From Hellea sp039977295 (GTDB lineage: Bacteria > Pseudomonadota > Alphaproteobacteria > Caulobacterales > Maricaulaceae), in NCBI GenBank assembly GCA_039977295.1, contig JBDWDN010000012.1, positions 1,197,065 to 1,261,064 on the forward strand: a DNA stretch of 64,000 bases, read 5' to 3'. Under the pieces are notes generated by a model. That model was not told the DNA's origin and made no database searches. It was given only the letters and a program-made list of their open reading frames with translations. The stretch's first letter is position 1, and each line of letters begins with the position of its first letter. The position numbers and the translations under genes were made by a program. This document shows, piece after piece, positions 8,494 to 17,424 of the stretch.

Positions 8494-10337
8494 TAGTTCA
8501 TCCACTCTGGCTTACCAAGGACAGAGGCGCCTGCCTCGGAGTTATCGGCCTGAGCGCGCATAGGGGCAAACATATTCATACCTAGCGCGTCTAGATTCGC
8601 GGGCTTGGGGGCCTGGGCTAAAGGGCGCTGCAGCCAATGAGGATCAGACACGACATTTACAGTCTCGGCCTCTGGGTCAACACGCACGATGTCACCGCTT
8701 TTTATCTTAGCGATATTGCCGCCTGCAAGCGCTTCGGGATGCATATGGATGGCGGCGGGCGTCTTGCCCGAAGCCCCAGACATGCGTCCATCCGTGACCA
8801 TCGCCACTTTAAAGCCCTTATCCTGAAGGGACCCTAAAATCGGCGTGAGTTTATGCAGCTCAGGCATGCCGTTGGCACGAGGGCCTTGGAAGCGCAAAAC
8901 GACAACAAAGTCTTTTTCAAGCTCCCCAGCTTTGTGCATATCAATGAGTTTATTCTGGTCATCAATGACAATAGCGGGTGCTTCTACCAACCAATTATCC
9001 CGCTTAACCGCCGAAACTTTCATAACAGATCGGCCAATATTACCCTCTAGCAAACGCAAGCCGCCATCGGGACGGAAAGGCTTATCCACCGAGGTTAAGA
9101 CTTCCGTGTCGAGACTTTCCTTCGGGCCGTCGCGAAAGAGGACCGTATCCGCTTCGGCATGCGTATTTTTGATAGGCTCGCGGGTATATTCAATGAGGCC
9201 CTCACCCCCTGCAACTGTTGTTACATCGGTATGCACGAGCCCTGCATCAATAAGCTGAGAGATCAAATAAGCCATGCCGCCAGCGGCATGGAAATGGTTC
9301 ACATCTGCAGAGCCATTGGGGTAAATGCGGCAGATAAGCGGGACAGCGTGGGAGATATCAGAGAAATCATCCCAATTGATAATAATCCCTGCGGCCGCGG
9401 CAATAGCCGCCATATGTATCGTCAAATTAGTAGACCCGCCCGTTGCCATAAGGCCAACTAGGCCGTTTACAATCGCCTTTTCGTCAATGACGTAACCTGC
9501 AGGGGTAAACTCCTCGCCCAAATCAGTCATTTGCACGGCGCGGCGTGTTGTCTGCGCTGTGATCGCGTCTCGCAGCGGTGTATTGGGGTGGACAAAAGAC
9601 GCCCCTGGCAATTGCATACCCATGATCTCCATGAGCATTTGATTGGAGTTTGCCGTCCCATAAAATGTGCATGTACCTGGCGCATGGTATGACGCGGCTT
9701 CGGCTTTCAATAACGCATCGCGGCCTACCTTGCCCTCTGCAAAAAGCTGACGGATTTTGGCTTTTTCGGGATTGGGGATCCCAGATGGCATCGGCCCTGC
9801 AGGCGCAAAAATCTGCGGAATATATCCGTAGCGCAGCGCGCCAATCATAAGGCCTGGAACAATTTTATCGCAGACGCCTAAATGTATCACGGCGTCGAAC
9901 ATATCATGGGACAGCGCAATTGCGGCTGAGTAAGCAATGACGTCGCGCGAAAAGAGCGAGAGCTCCATCCCGTCCCGACCTTGCGTTACCCCGTCACACA
10001 TGGCGGGGACGCCGCCTGCAACTTGGGCCGTCGCGCCATTACGCCGCGCGGCATGCTTAATAAGGTCAGGATAGCCGGCAAATGGCTGATGCGCCGACAG
10101 CATATCATTATAGGCGGTGACAATCCCTATATTGGCCCATTTCGCGCCAAGGATTTCTGTTTTCTCCAGAAGAGGACAAGCCGCGGAGGCATGCGCGACA
10201 TTGCCTTCTGATAAGGGCTTGCGCCGCGGTCCGGGACGGATATTAGCCTCAACCGCCGCTAAATAGGCTTTGCGCGATTTTGCGCTCCGCTTTTTAATGC
10301 GCTCAGTCACCATTTCTATCGTGGAGTTCATAGGCAT
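8493..10337 (-). CDS. edd: 6-phosphogluconate dehydratase
   Basis: First committed Entner-Doudoroff enzyme: 6-phosphogluconate to KDPG, an Fe-S enzyme of the IlvD/Edd family. Diagnostic stretches include CDGVTQGRDGMELSLFSRD, GVCDKIVPGL, GGSTNLTIHM and DGRMSGASGKTPAA. Several starts are possible: ATG 10352 (overlaps pgl), ATG 10337 (GAGG 9 nt upstream, chosen) and ATG 10331, whose MNST... start aligns best with E. coli Edd. Length about 614 residues. The aldolase gene eda is not in this operon. Confidence 0.95.
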   Translation of the reverse strand: MPMNSTIEMVTERIKKRSAKSRKAYLAAVEANIRPGPRRKPLSEGNVAHASAACPLLEKTEILGAKWANIGIVTAYNDMLSAHQPFAGYPDLIKHAARRNGATAQVAGGVPAMCDGVTQGRDGMELSLFSRDVIAYSAAIALSHDMFDAVIHLGVCDKIVPGLMIGALRYGYIPQIFAPAGPMPSGIPNPEKAKIRQLFAEGKVGRDALLKAEAASYHAPGTCTFYGTANSNQMLMEIMGMQLPGASFVHPNTPLRDAITAQTTRRAVQMTDLGEEFTPAGYVIDEKAIVNGLVGLMATGGSTNLTIHMAAIAAAAGIIINWDDFSDISHAVPLICRIYPNGSADVNHFHAAGGMAYLISQLIDAGLVHTDVTTVAGGEGLIEYTREPIKNTHAEADTVLFRDGPKESLDTEVLTSVDKPFRPDGGLRLLEGNIGRSVMKVSAVKRDNWLVEAPAIVIDDQNKLIDMHKAGELEKDFVVVLRFQGPRANGMPELHKLTPILGSLQDKGFKVAMVTDGRMSGASGKTPAAIHMHPEALAGGNIAKIKSGDIVRVDPEAETVNVVSDPHWLQRPLAQAPKPANLDALGMNMFAPMRAQADNSEAGASVLGKPEWMN

Positions 10338-10341
10338 GGGT

Positions 10342-11058
10342 TTAGGCCTCATCAGTAATTACGGTCAAGCGCTCACCCGCAGCGCGGAGCGCTTTAACGG
10401 GGGCATCATAGACGGATTTATCGGCGCTGGCTTTGAAGACATCAGCCTTTCCAGCGCCTGGTATTAACAGAATTATTTGCTTGGATGCCATGACAGCGGA
10501 CAGCGTTAGCGTGATACGGTCGGGATGATCACCTGCGGCCGCACATCCCCGTGCGTCTATAGCCATAACTGTTTTTGAATTATCAATATTTAACGCGTCT
10601 ATCAGCCCCTTAGAATTTGGGAACCAAGATGCTGTATGCCCGTCAAGCCCCATGCCCATCACGCAAACATCAAAAGGCCTGGGAATAAAAGAGATATTTT
10701 TCTCGCTTGTCTCGGCCCCTGCGGCAGGGCTCACGTCATGCGTTTTCAGCCCAATAAACCTAGCAGCTTTGGCCGCATTTTTTAGAAGCGTTTCATCCAA
10801 AAATGTTTCATTAGAGCCTGCTTTGCCCCGCTGGATCCAGCGATCATCAACCAACCCAATTGTGACTTTGTCCCACGGCAAATCCATTTCGCTTAGGGCT
10901 TCATAGACAGGGCGCGGGCTAGACCCGCCCGACAGCATCAAGCTCGCTTGGCCGCGCTCCGTGATCGCCGCTGTAATAGCCTCCGCGATTTGGCGAGAGG
11001 CGTTTTGAACCATGACATCACGCGAGGTAAAACTGTGATATTTAAAAGACTCGGGCAC
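10342..11058 (-). CDS. pgl: 6-phosphogluconolactonase
   Basis: Hydrolyses 6-phosphogluconolactone to 6-phosphogluconate, between Zwf and Edd. Family motifs are SLMLSGGSSPRPVYEAL, VTIGLVDDRWI, SNETFL and VMGMGLDGHTASWFP. The open frame runs further upstream into zwf, but a GTG at 11058, one base after the zwf stop and behind AAGGG, gives the usual length (238 residues) and starts just before the conserved region. ATG at 11013 is a shorter alternative. It is translationally coupled to zwf. Confidence 0.9.
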   Translation of the reverse strand: MPESFKYHSFTSRDVMVQNASRQIAEAITAAITERGQASLMLSGGSSPRPVYEALSEMDLPWDKVTIGLVDDRWIQRGKAGSNETFLDETLLKNAAKAARFIGLKTHDVSPAAGAETSEKNISFIPRPFDVCVMGMGLDGHTASWFPNSKGLIDALNIDNSKTVMAIDARGCAAAGDHPDRITLTLSAVMASKQIILLIPGAGKADVFKASADKSVYDAPVKALRAAGERLTVITDEA

Positions 11059-11059
11059 C

Positions 11060-12574
<1,515 letters not shown>

Positions 12575-12598
12575 AGTAGCTGTCCCTTATTTAAGAGG

Positions 12599-12627
12599 GT
12601 TAAAACCCAAATTGACAGCGCTGTCAA
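12599..12627 (-). promoter_or_regulatory. Predicted sigma70 promoter of the zwf operon
   Basis: Reading the minus strand, TTGACA (12627-12622) is a perfect -35 box, followed by a 17-nt spacer and TTTAAC (12604-12599, four of six -10 matches). The -35 lies inside the palindrome at 12609-12630, so a repressor bound there would block RNA polymerase. Prediction from sequence only. Confidence 0.55.
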
Positions 12628-12630
12628 TTT
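12609..12630. promoter_or_regulatory. Operator O1: 22-bp perfect palindrome upstream of zwf
   Basis: The centre TTGACAGCGCTGTCAA (12612-12627) is a perfect palindrome that extends three bases further on both sides with AAA/TTT. It is an even-length palindrome with a central CG, typical of LacI-family operators. It lies between the 3' end of the LacI-type gene and the zwf start. Its near-copy in front of that regulator's own gene supports the assignment. Confidence 0.75.
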
Positions 12631-12634
12631 AGAA

Positions 12635-13648
12635 TTATTCGCGCTTTTTAGAGCTAGAGTCACGGATGATAAGTTTATGGTCAAGAACATAGGAGTCTAA
12701 ACGGCTTTCAGCCTCCGGCGGATTAATCAGCAAACTCGCAGCGAGATGCCCCATTTGATGGATAGGTTGACGTATCGTGGTCAGTTGCGGCGTGATGATA
12801 GTGGCCAGCGGAGTATCGTCAAATCCTCCCAGAGATAAATCTCTCGGCACATCAATCCCTTTAATATTAGCGACAGACACGACGCCTGCGGCCATATCGT
12901 CATTACAGGCGAATATAGCTGTCGGAACATATTCTCCGCCAAGTAAAATCTGGGCCGCCTCGACACCTGAGCGGAAAGAATAATCGCCCTCAATTACCCA
13001 ATCAGGATTTATATCTAATCCAGCCGACTCCATGGCGCTTAAAAATCCATTATAACGCAATGCCGAAGAATTGTGATCACCGTGACCCGAGATAAATCCA
13101 ATCTTCTCATGCCCTTGCGAAATCAAGTATTCGGTCATTTCTTGCGCGGCCTGCGTATTATCCATCAATATTGCCGACATATCAGGATTTGGGTGCCGCG
13201 GAGAAATCGGCACATAGGGAATTCGCAGCCGTTTTAAGATGTCCAGTATATCTGGATTATCACAAAGCGGAGATGTTAAAATAATCCCGTCAACAGGCAG
13301 TCTCTCCAAAAGCCGTTCAACGTTTTCGCCTGCCTCTGTCCCCGCTATGTCCAGCGGCTCTACAACCAAATGGAAACCATTTTCACGGCACGCATCAATC
13401 GCCCCCCGCTGAATAGGCGCTATGTAATTGGGGCTTGGGCTCCTATCGTAGATCAAAGCAATCAGGTAAGATTTTGAGCTTGCCAGGCCGCGCGCAGCAA
13501 GGTTGGGTGAATAGCGGAGTTCAGACGCAACCCTTAAAACCCGTTCGCGCGTCTTTTTTGCGACATTGGGTTCATTATTGAGAACGCGGGAGACAGTCTT
13601 CATCGAGACTCCCGCCTCTTTTGCAACATCTGTTATCGTTGATTTCAT
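12635..13648 (-). CDS. LacI family transcriptional regulator, probable ED-operon repressor
   Basis: 337 residues. An N-terminal LacI helix-turn-helix (ITDVAKEAGVSMKTVSRVLNN, about 4-24) and hinge (PNLAARGLAS) are followed by a periplasmic-binding-protein-like sugar sensor (FISGHGDH, FACNDDMAAGV, LSLGGFDDTPLA). It sits directly upstream of zwf on the same strand. Matching palindromes at 12609-12630 and 13691-13706 suggest it controls the zwf operon and itself. By analogy with LacI-type regulators of central carbon metabolism in alphaproteobacteria (such as CceR), the effector may be a sugar phosphate; this is inference. Confidence 0.9.
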   Translation of the reverse strand: MKSTITDVAKEAGVSMKTVSRVLNNEPNVAKKTRERVLRVASELRYSPNLAARGLASSKSYLIALIYDRSPSPNYIAPIQRGAIDACRENGFHLVVEPLDIAGTEAGENVERLLERLPVDGIILTSPLCDNPDILDILKRLRIPYVPISPRHPNPDMSAILMDNTQAAQEMTEYLISQGHEKIGFISGHGDHNSSALRYNGFLSAMESAGLDINPDWVIEGDYSFRSGVEAAQILLGGEYVPTAIFACNDDMAAGVVSVANIKGIDVPRDLSLGGFDDTPLATIITPQLTTIRQPIHQMGHLAASLLINPPEAESRLDSYVLDHKLIIRDSSSKKRE

Positions 13649-13690
13649 CTTTTCCCCAAGCCATCAAAAAGCGCGTCGATTCGAACAAGT

Positions 13691-13706
13691 TTGACAGCGC
13701 TGTCGC
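13691..13706. promoter_or_regulatory. Operator O2 upstream of the LacI-type regulator
   Basis: TTGACAGCGCTGTCGC carries the same core GACAGCGCTGTC (13693-13704) as O1, differing only at the last two bases. It lies 43 bp upstream of the regulator start codon (13648), a fitting position for autoregulation. Confidence 0.7.
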
Positions 13707-13975
13707 GGAGCATCTAAGCACAAATATTCTACAAGAAAAAGACCGTAATCAATAGAGACTATTGGGCTATATCAGCCGTGATGAGCCTTCAATCACAAAG
13801 ATTCCAAAAAAAGGCTTACAGTTAATAGCAGAAGACAACTGGGTGAAATCGCGAAAAGTAACTTAGAGTAAGTGACGCCTAGCTATTAAGAACACACAGA
13901 ATATCTTAACGCAGCTCTATAGGCGTTCAAGGCCAAAACCCGTAAAACGATAATAAATTCAATAAATTAGGCGGC
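13707..13975. other. Intergenic region, no gene seen
   Basis: AT-rich stretch between the regulator promoter and the small membrane peptide gene. I find no convincing open frame, RNA gene or repeat. It may hold 5' regulatory sequence for the regulator. Confidence 0.5.
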
Positions 13976-14053
13976 TTATAGACCTAGAAAAAGCGCCAAA
14001 AGGAAAACAACAACAACAATCAGTGCTTCCTTAATTTTGATAAGTGTCGTCAT
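13976..14053 (-). CDS. 25-residue hydrophobic small protein
   Basis: Short minus-strand frame, ATG at 14053 to TAA at 13976, encoding MTTLIKIKEALIVVVVFLLA followed by LFLGL. A purine-rich AGAGAG lies about 6 nt before the ATG, a plausible ribosome binding site. The peptide has a short charged N-terminus (Lys6, Lys8, Glu9) and then an unbroken hydrophobic stretch of about 16 residues, which looks like a single membrane span. It sits alone in a 724-bp region with no other gene. The function is unknown. Candidates are a membrane microprotein or a type I toxin-like peptide; no antisense RNA can be shown here. Confidence 0.5.
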   Translation of the reverse strand: MTTLIKIKEALIVVVVFLLALFLGL

Positions 14054-14372
14054 AATTTCTCTCTTTGATACATCTTTCCTACAATAAAGCGGCGGCCAAG
14101 TAAATAAATATCGGTGACAAAACACTCGAAATTTTTGTTACAGTTCAAAAAAGCTTAAGTTCAAAGCCGCTCATAGCTGCCCTTTGCCGCTGCATTTTTT
14201 CGGGCAGAGCCATTAACCTCTCTTACCAAAACCCTAAGGCCGAAATTACTAAGGATTAAGGTTTCCAAATTACTAATTGTTCATCGTTGAAATCGAGATG
14301 AGCCGAGTGGGGGCTCTGGCCGATATAAAAAAATATGCGCAAAGAAAATTAGCGCGAATAAAGAGGCTGAAC
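14054..14372. other. Intergenic region upstream of the adhesin
   Basis: AT-rich region that should contain the promoter of the YadA-like gene. A frame extends upstream of the chosen start to 14277 but has no signal-peptide character. I see TTAACC (14213-14218) but no full CtrA box, and no RNA gene. Confidence 0.4.
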
Positions 14373-16805
14373 ATGTCATATAAATATTCCCGCCTGCTGT
14401 TGACCACAGCGGCAACACTCACACTTACCAGCTTAATGGCTGCCCCCGCCTTTGCGGGAGACCTAACCACTGGCTTATTCCTACGCGGCGCCGAGAGCTT
14501 AGGTGATTTATCAGCCGCAGAGCCAACGGGGCCATTAGAAGCGCCCAATGTTGGCGCAGGTTGTAATTTAGGGGACGGCGCAGAATCCGTCCAATGCGGC
14601 GTAAATTCTGATGCGTCAGGGTCAAGTGCATCTGCCTTAGGCGCGAACACAATTGCTAGCGGTGTCGGCGGAACAGCGGTTGGTAATAATGCCGATGCAG
14701 TGGGCAACCTTTCCACGGCAATAGGCGTTCATGCAAATACGGCGGGGATCGGCGCAAACGCCATCGGCCTTCGCGCAAGCGCATCTGGGAATTATGCGAA
14801 TGCTATCGGGCGTAATGCTAACGCCGGCGGCGCAGGCGCCACAGCTATTGGTTTGGACAGCGCCGCCTCGGGCGATTACGCGCAAAGTTTCGGACGCAAT
14901 GCGTCAGCATCAGGCGCGGCCTCTTTAGCTATGGGAACAAATGCCAGCTCCGGCGGCCCAAATTCTGTCGCTATTGGTAAAAACGCGGCGGCAAATTTTG
15001 CCAATAGCGTGGCTATCGGAAACGGCGCGGCTGCAACACGGTCAAACCAAATCATGCTGGGAAGCGCCACAACCACTTACACAATGGCCGGCATCAACTC
15101 TGCTGCCTCTCTTGGCCAACAACAGCCAGTTACGGGCATTCTCACAACAGATGCGGATGGAAATTTAGCGTCTGACGGCGGGGCGCTTTTCGCGTCAGTC
15201 GCAGATCATGAAGTTCGCATTACCGGCCTCGAAGGCGGGATGTCGCAAGAGATGAAGGACACGGCGGACGCAATGGCTGAGCAGGCCGCTCAAATTAAAG
15301 GCGGCGGCGCCGCCACGCAGGAAGCTGTAGATGTTGGCCCGACAGGTGACCCCGTCGAGGCCCCCAATATTGCGGATGCCTGCCAAGCCGGCGACGGCCC
15401 AGATAGTCTCCAATGCGGCATCAATGCCGATGCCTCCGGCTCTAGCGCCACAGCTCTTGGCGCAAACACAGTCGCAAGCGGTGTCGGCGGGACAGCCGTC
15501 GGCAATAATGCAGATGCTGTAGGCAATCTCTCCACGGCAATTGGGGTTCACGCCAATGCAACGGGGGTCGGCGCAAACGCCATCGGCCTTCGGGCAGATG
15601 CGTCCGGCAACTACGCCAATGCCATTGGCCGTAATGCAAACGCCTCAGGCGCGGGCGCCACAGCCATTGGCCTAGAAAGTGATGCAAGCGGCGCTTACGC
15701 GCAAGCCTATGGCCGTAACGCAAATGCTTCAGGCCCTGCCGCTCTGGCAATGGGCGCTGACGCGCAAGCAACAGCCTCAAATTCCATCGCAATTGGTAAC
15801 GGAGCCTCTTCGGGATTTGCCAATAGCGTGGCTATCGGAAACGGCGCAGCAGCGACGCGCTCTAACCAAGTGATGTTAGGGTCCATGACAAGCACTTATA
15901 CTCTCGCAGGCGTAACATCTGCCGCTTCTCTCGGGCAGCAACAAGAGGTCGTCGGACTACTCACAACAGATGCTAGCGGGAACATCGCTTCGGATGGCGG
16001 GGCGCTTCACGCGACAGTCGCAGATCACGAAGTTCGCATTACCGGCCTCGAAGGCGGCATGTCACAAGAGATGCGGGACATATCAGATGAAATGGCGGGA
16101 ACGGCCGCGGATTTTGCCGACGATGCAGTGGCAGTTCCGGGCAGCCCCACTCAACATCCCTCTAACCCTTATGAAGGCTCGATAAGAGTGGCTGATACGG
16201 GCACAACAGGCGAACCTTATGCGCCCGATACGGCGGCTATTCCTGATGGGCCAACGACACACCCGTCAAACCCCTATTACACGCCCATCAAAGCCGCGCG
16301 TTCTGTTGCAGAGCCCGCTCCGAATTCGCTTTACGGTTCAAATCTTGATGTCACGACACAGCAAGGCGCAACCAATTCCGGCAATATCTCCACTAATGCA
16401 AATAACATCGCGACAAACGCGCAGAATGTTGCTGTGACGTCTCAACGCGTTACCGTAAATTCTCAGCGCATTGCTGGCAATGCGGCGGGTATTTCACAAA
16501 ACGCGCAACGCATTGAGCTTGCGATGGGATCCATCCTCGACAACTCACAATCTATTATGCGCAACACTGAAGAAATCTCGGAGCTCAGCTCGGGCTTAGC
16601 GGCTGTCACCGCCCTCCCCGATATGTATCTCTCGCCTGACGCAAAATGGTCAGCGGCTGGCGGTGTCGGCATGTATGGCGATGATGTTGGCGTCGGCGCA
16701 ACACTCGCCGTTCGCGCGGGCCGTAACTTCGCCATTGGCGCAAGTGTCGCCTCAGCCGGCGAAAAAGCGACAGGCAAATTACAGGTGCGTTACGAAGGTT
16801 TCTAA
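14373..16805 (+). CDS. Trimeric autotransporter adhesin (YadA-like, type Vc secretion)
   Basis: 810 residues: a signal peptide (about 1-28, ending A-A-P-A-F-A), then two head modules made of about 14-residue YadA/Hep_Hag repeats (pattern A-x-A-x-G-x-x-x-x-A-I-G-x-x), about residues 75-235 and 345-510. Each ends in a conserved LTTDADGNLASDGGAL-type neck and a VADHEVRITGLEGGMSQEM segment. A low-complexity linker with two 'THPSNPY' motifs follows, then an Asn-rich coiled-coil stalk and a C-terminal YadA anchor ending in Phe that forms the trimeric outer-membrane barrel. The ATG at 14373 (AGAGG 6 nt upstream) is preferred over 14277 because the signal peptide starts there. Likely role: surface attachment. 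Confidence 0.9.
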   Translation: MSYKYSRLLLTTAATLTLTSLMAAPAFAGDLTTGLFLRGAESLGDLSAAEPTGPLEAPNVGAGCNLGDGAESVQCGVNSDASGSSASALGANTIASGVGGTAVGNNADAVGNLSTAIGVHANTAGIGANAIGLRASASGNYANAIGRNANAGGAGATAIGLDSAASGDYAQSFGRNASASGAASLAMGTNASSGGPNSVAIGKNAAANFANSVAIGNGAAATRSNQIMLGSATTTYTMAGINSAASLGQQQPVTGILTTDADGNLASDGGALFASVADHEVRITGLEGGMSQEMKDTADAMAEQAAQIKGGGAATQEAVDVGPTGDPVEAPNIADACQAGDGPDSLQCGINADASGSSATALGANTVASGVGGTAVGNNADAVGNLSTAIGVHANATGVGANAIGLRADASGNYANAIGRNANASGAGATAIGLESDASGAYAQAYGRNANASGPAALAMGADAQATASNSIAIGNGASSGFANSVAIGNGAAATRSNQVMLGSMTSTYTLAGVTSAASLGQQQEVVGLLTTDASGNIASDGGALHATVADHEVRITGLEGGMSQEMRDISDEMAGTAADFADDAVAVPGSPTQHPSNPYEGSIRVADTGTTGEPYAPDTAAIPDGPTTHPSNPYYTPIKAARSVAEPAPNSLYGSNLDVTTQQGATNSGNISTNANNIATNAQNVAVTSQRVTVNSQRIAGNAAGISQNAQRIELAMGSILDNSQSIMRNTEEISELSSGLAAVTALPDMYLSPDAKWSAAGGVGMYGDDVGVGATLAVRAGRNFAIGASVASAGEKATGKLQVRYEGF
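14538..16079 (+). repeat. Tandem duplication of the adhesin head module, 819-bp spacing
   Basis: Copy A (about 14538-15260) and copy B (about 15357-16079) line up with a constant offset of 819 bp (273 codons) at every landmark I checked: EAPN (14538/15357), CCAATGCGG (14591/15410) and GCAGATC (15201/16020). Unchanged offset means no net indels between copies. Differences are scattered substitutions. Within each copy there is a finer periodicity of about 42 bp from the head repeats. Confidence 0.88.
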
Positions 16806-16830
16806 TCACACTTGAATAAACCAAATAAAG

Positions 16831-16866
16831 CCGCCTCTTCGATAGTCTCGGAGGGGCGGTTTTTTA
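16831..16866 (+). terminator. Rho-independent terminator of the adhesin gene
   Basis: Stem CCGCCTCT / AGGGGCGG (8 bp including one T-G pair) with a short loop, followed by a run of T at 16860-16865. It lies 26 bp after the adhesin stop codon. Confidence 0.85.
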
Positions 16867-16908
16867 TGTGACTTGCTGTTTTTGTCTGACGCCGCTAAGC
16901 CCCCGCCA

Positions 16909-17361
16909 ATGGCTATAATAACCTTAGATGATCTACGCGAAACCTCCGGCGCATTGCTCGGCCTAGACCCTGGCACCAAAACTCTAGGCCTGGCCATTAG
17001 TGACCGTACCCGCCTCATCGCCACGCCGCTGGAGACGATCCGCCGCGAGAAGTTTACGCTCGATGCCACATATCTACTAAAGGTCTATGCTGATAATAAA
17101 GCCAGCGCTTTGATTGTCGGCCTCCCTATTAATATGAACGGCACACACGGGCCGCGCACGCAATCGGTCAGAGATTTTTGCGCCAACCTGTTAAAGCTTC
17201 AAGACCTGCCCATATTCCTTTGGGATGAGCGCCTTTCCACTATGGCCGTTACGCGCGGCATGTTAGAGGCCGATATGAGCCGCAAGAAGCGCAAAGAGAA
17301 CGTCGACAAACTCGCGGCGGGCTATATTCTACAAGGCGTATTGGATAGGCTCCGAGCTTAA
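16909..17361 (+). CDS. ruvX: Putative pre-16S rRNA nuclease / Holliday-junction resolvase-like RuvX
   Basis: RuvX (YqgF) is an RNase H-fold nuclease involved in 16S rRNA 5'-end maturation. Visible motifs are LLGLDPGTKTLGLAISD (first acidic residue), LWDERLST (Glu) and a C-terminal D-K-L-A-A-G-Y-I-L-Q. The ATG at 16909 gives 150 residues, the usual size; the longer frame from 16873 would need a TTG start close to the upstream terminator. pyrB follows 63 bp later on the same strand. Confidence 0.92.
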   Translation: MAIITLDDLRETSGALLGLDPGTKTLGLAISDRTRLIATPLETIRREKFTLDATYLLKVYADNKASALIVGLPINMNGTHGPRTQSVRDFCANLLKLQDLPIFLWDERLSTMAVTRGMLEADMSRKKRKENVDKLAAGYILQGVLDRLRA

Positions 17362-17395
17362 GCCCAAAGTCTTGAGGGGCCTCAAGCCTATTGAC

Positions 17396-17418
17396 TCTGT
17401 ACGATTTTTTCGTACAGA
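17396..17418. promoter_or_regulatory. Inverted repeat directly upstream of the HTH-pyrB gene
   Basis: Two perfect 9-bp arms, TCTGTACGA and TCGTACAGA, are separated by five T and end 6 nt before the pyrB ATG. A second short inverted repeat, CTTGAGG/CCTCAAG, lies at 17371-17386. The 9-bp repeat could be a DNA operator for a dimeric HTH protein or an RNA hairpin covering the ribosome binding region. No clear Shine-Dalgarno lies between it and the ATG. Confidence 0.6.
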
Positions 17419-17424
17419 CATTTC

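Noticed and set aside
14600..15900. Regularly spaced short repeats resembling a CRISPR array
   Set aside because: They are the in-frame head repeats of the YadA-like adhesin. The units vary, have no constant repeat/spacer boundary and no cas genes are nearby.
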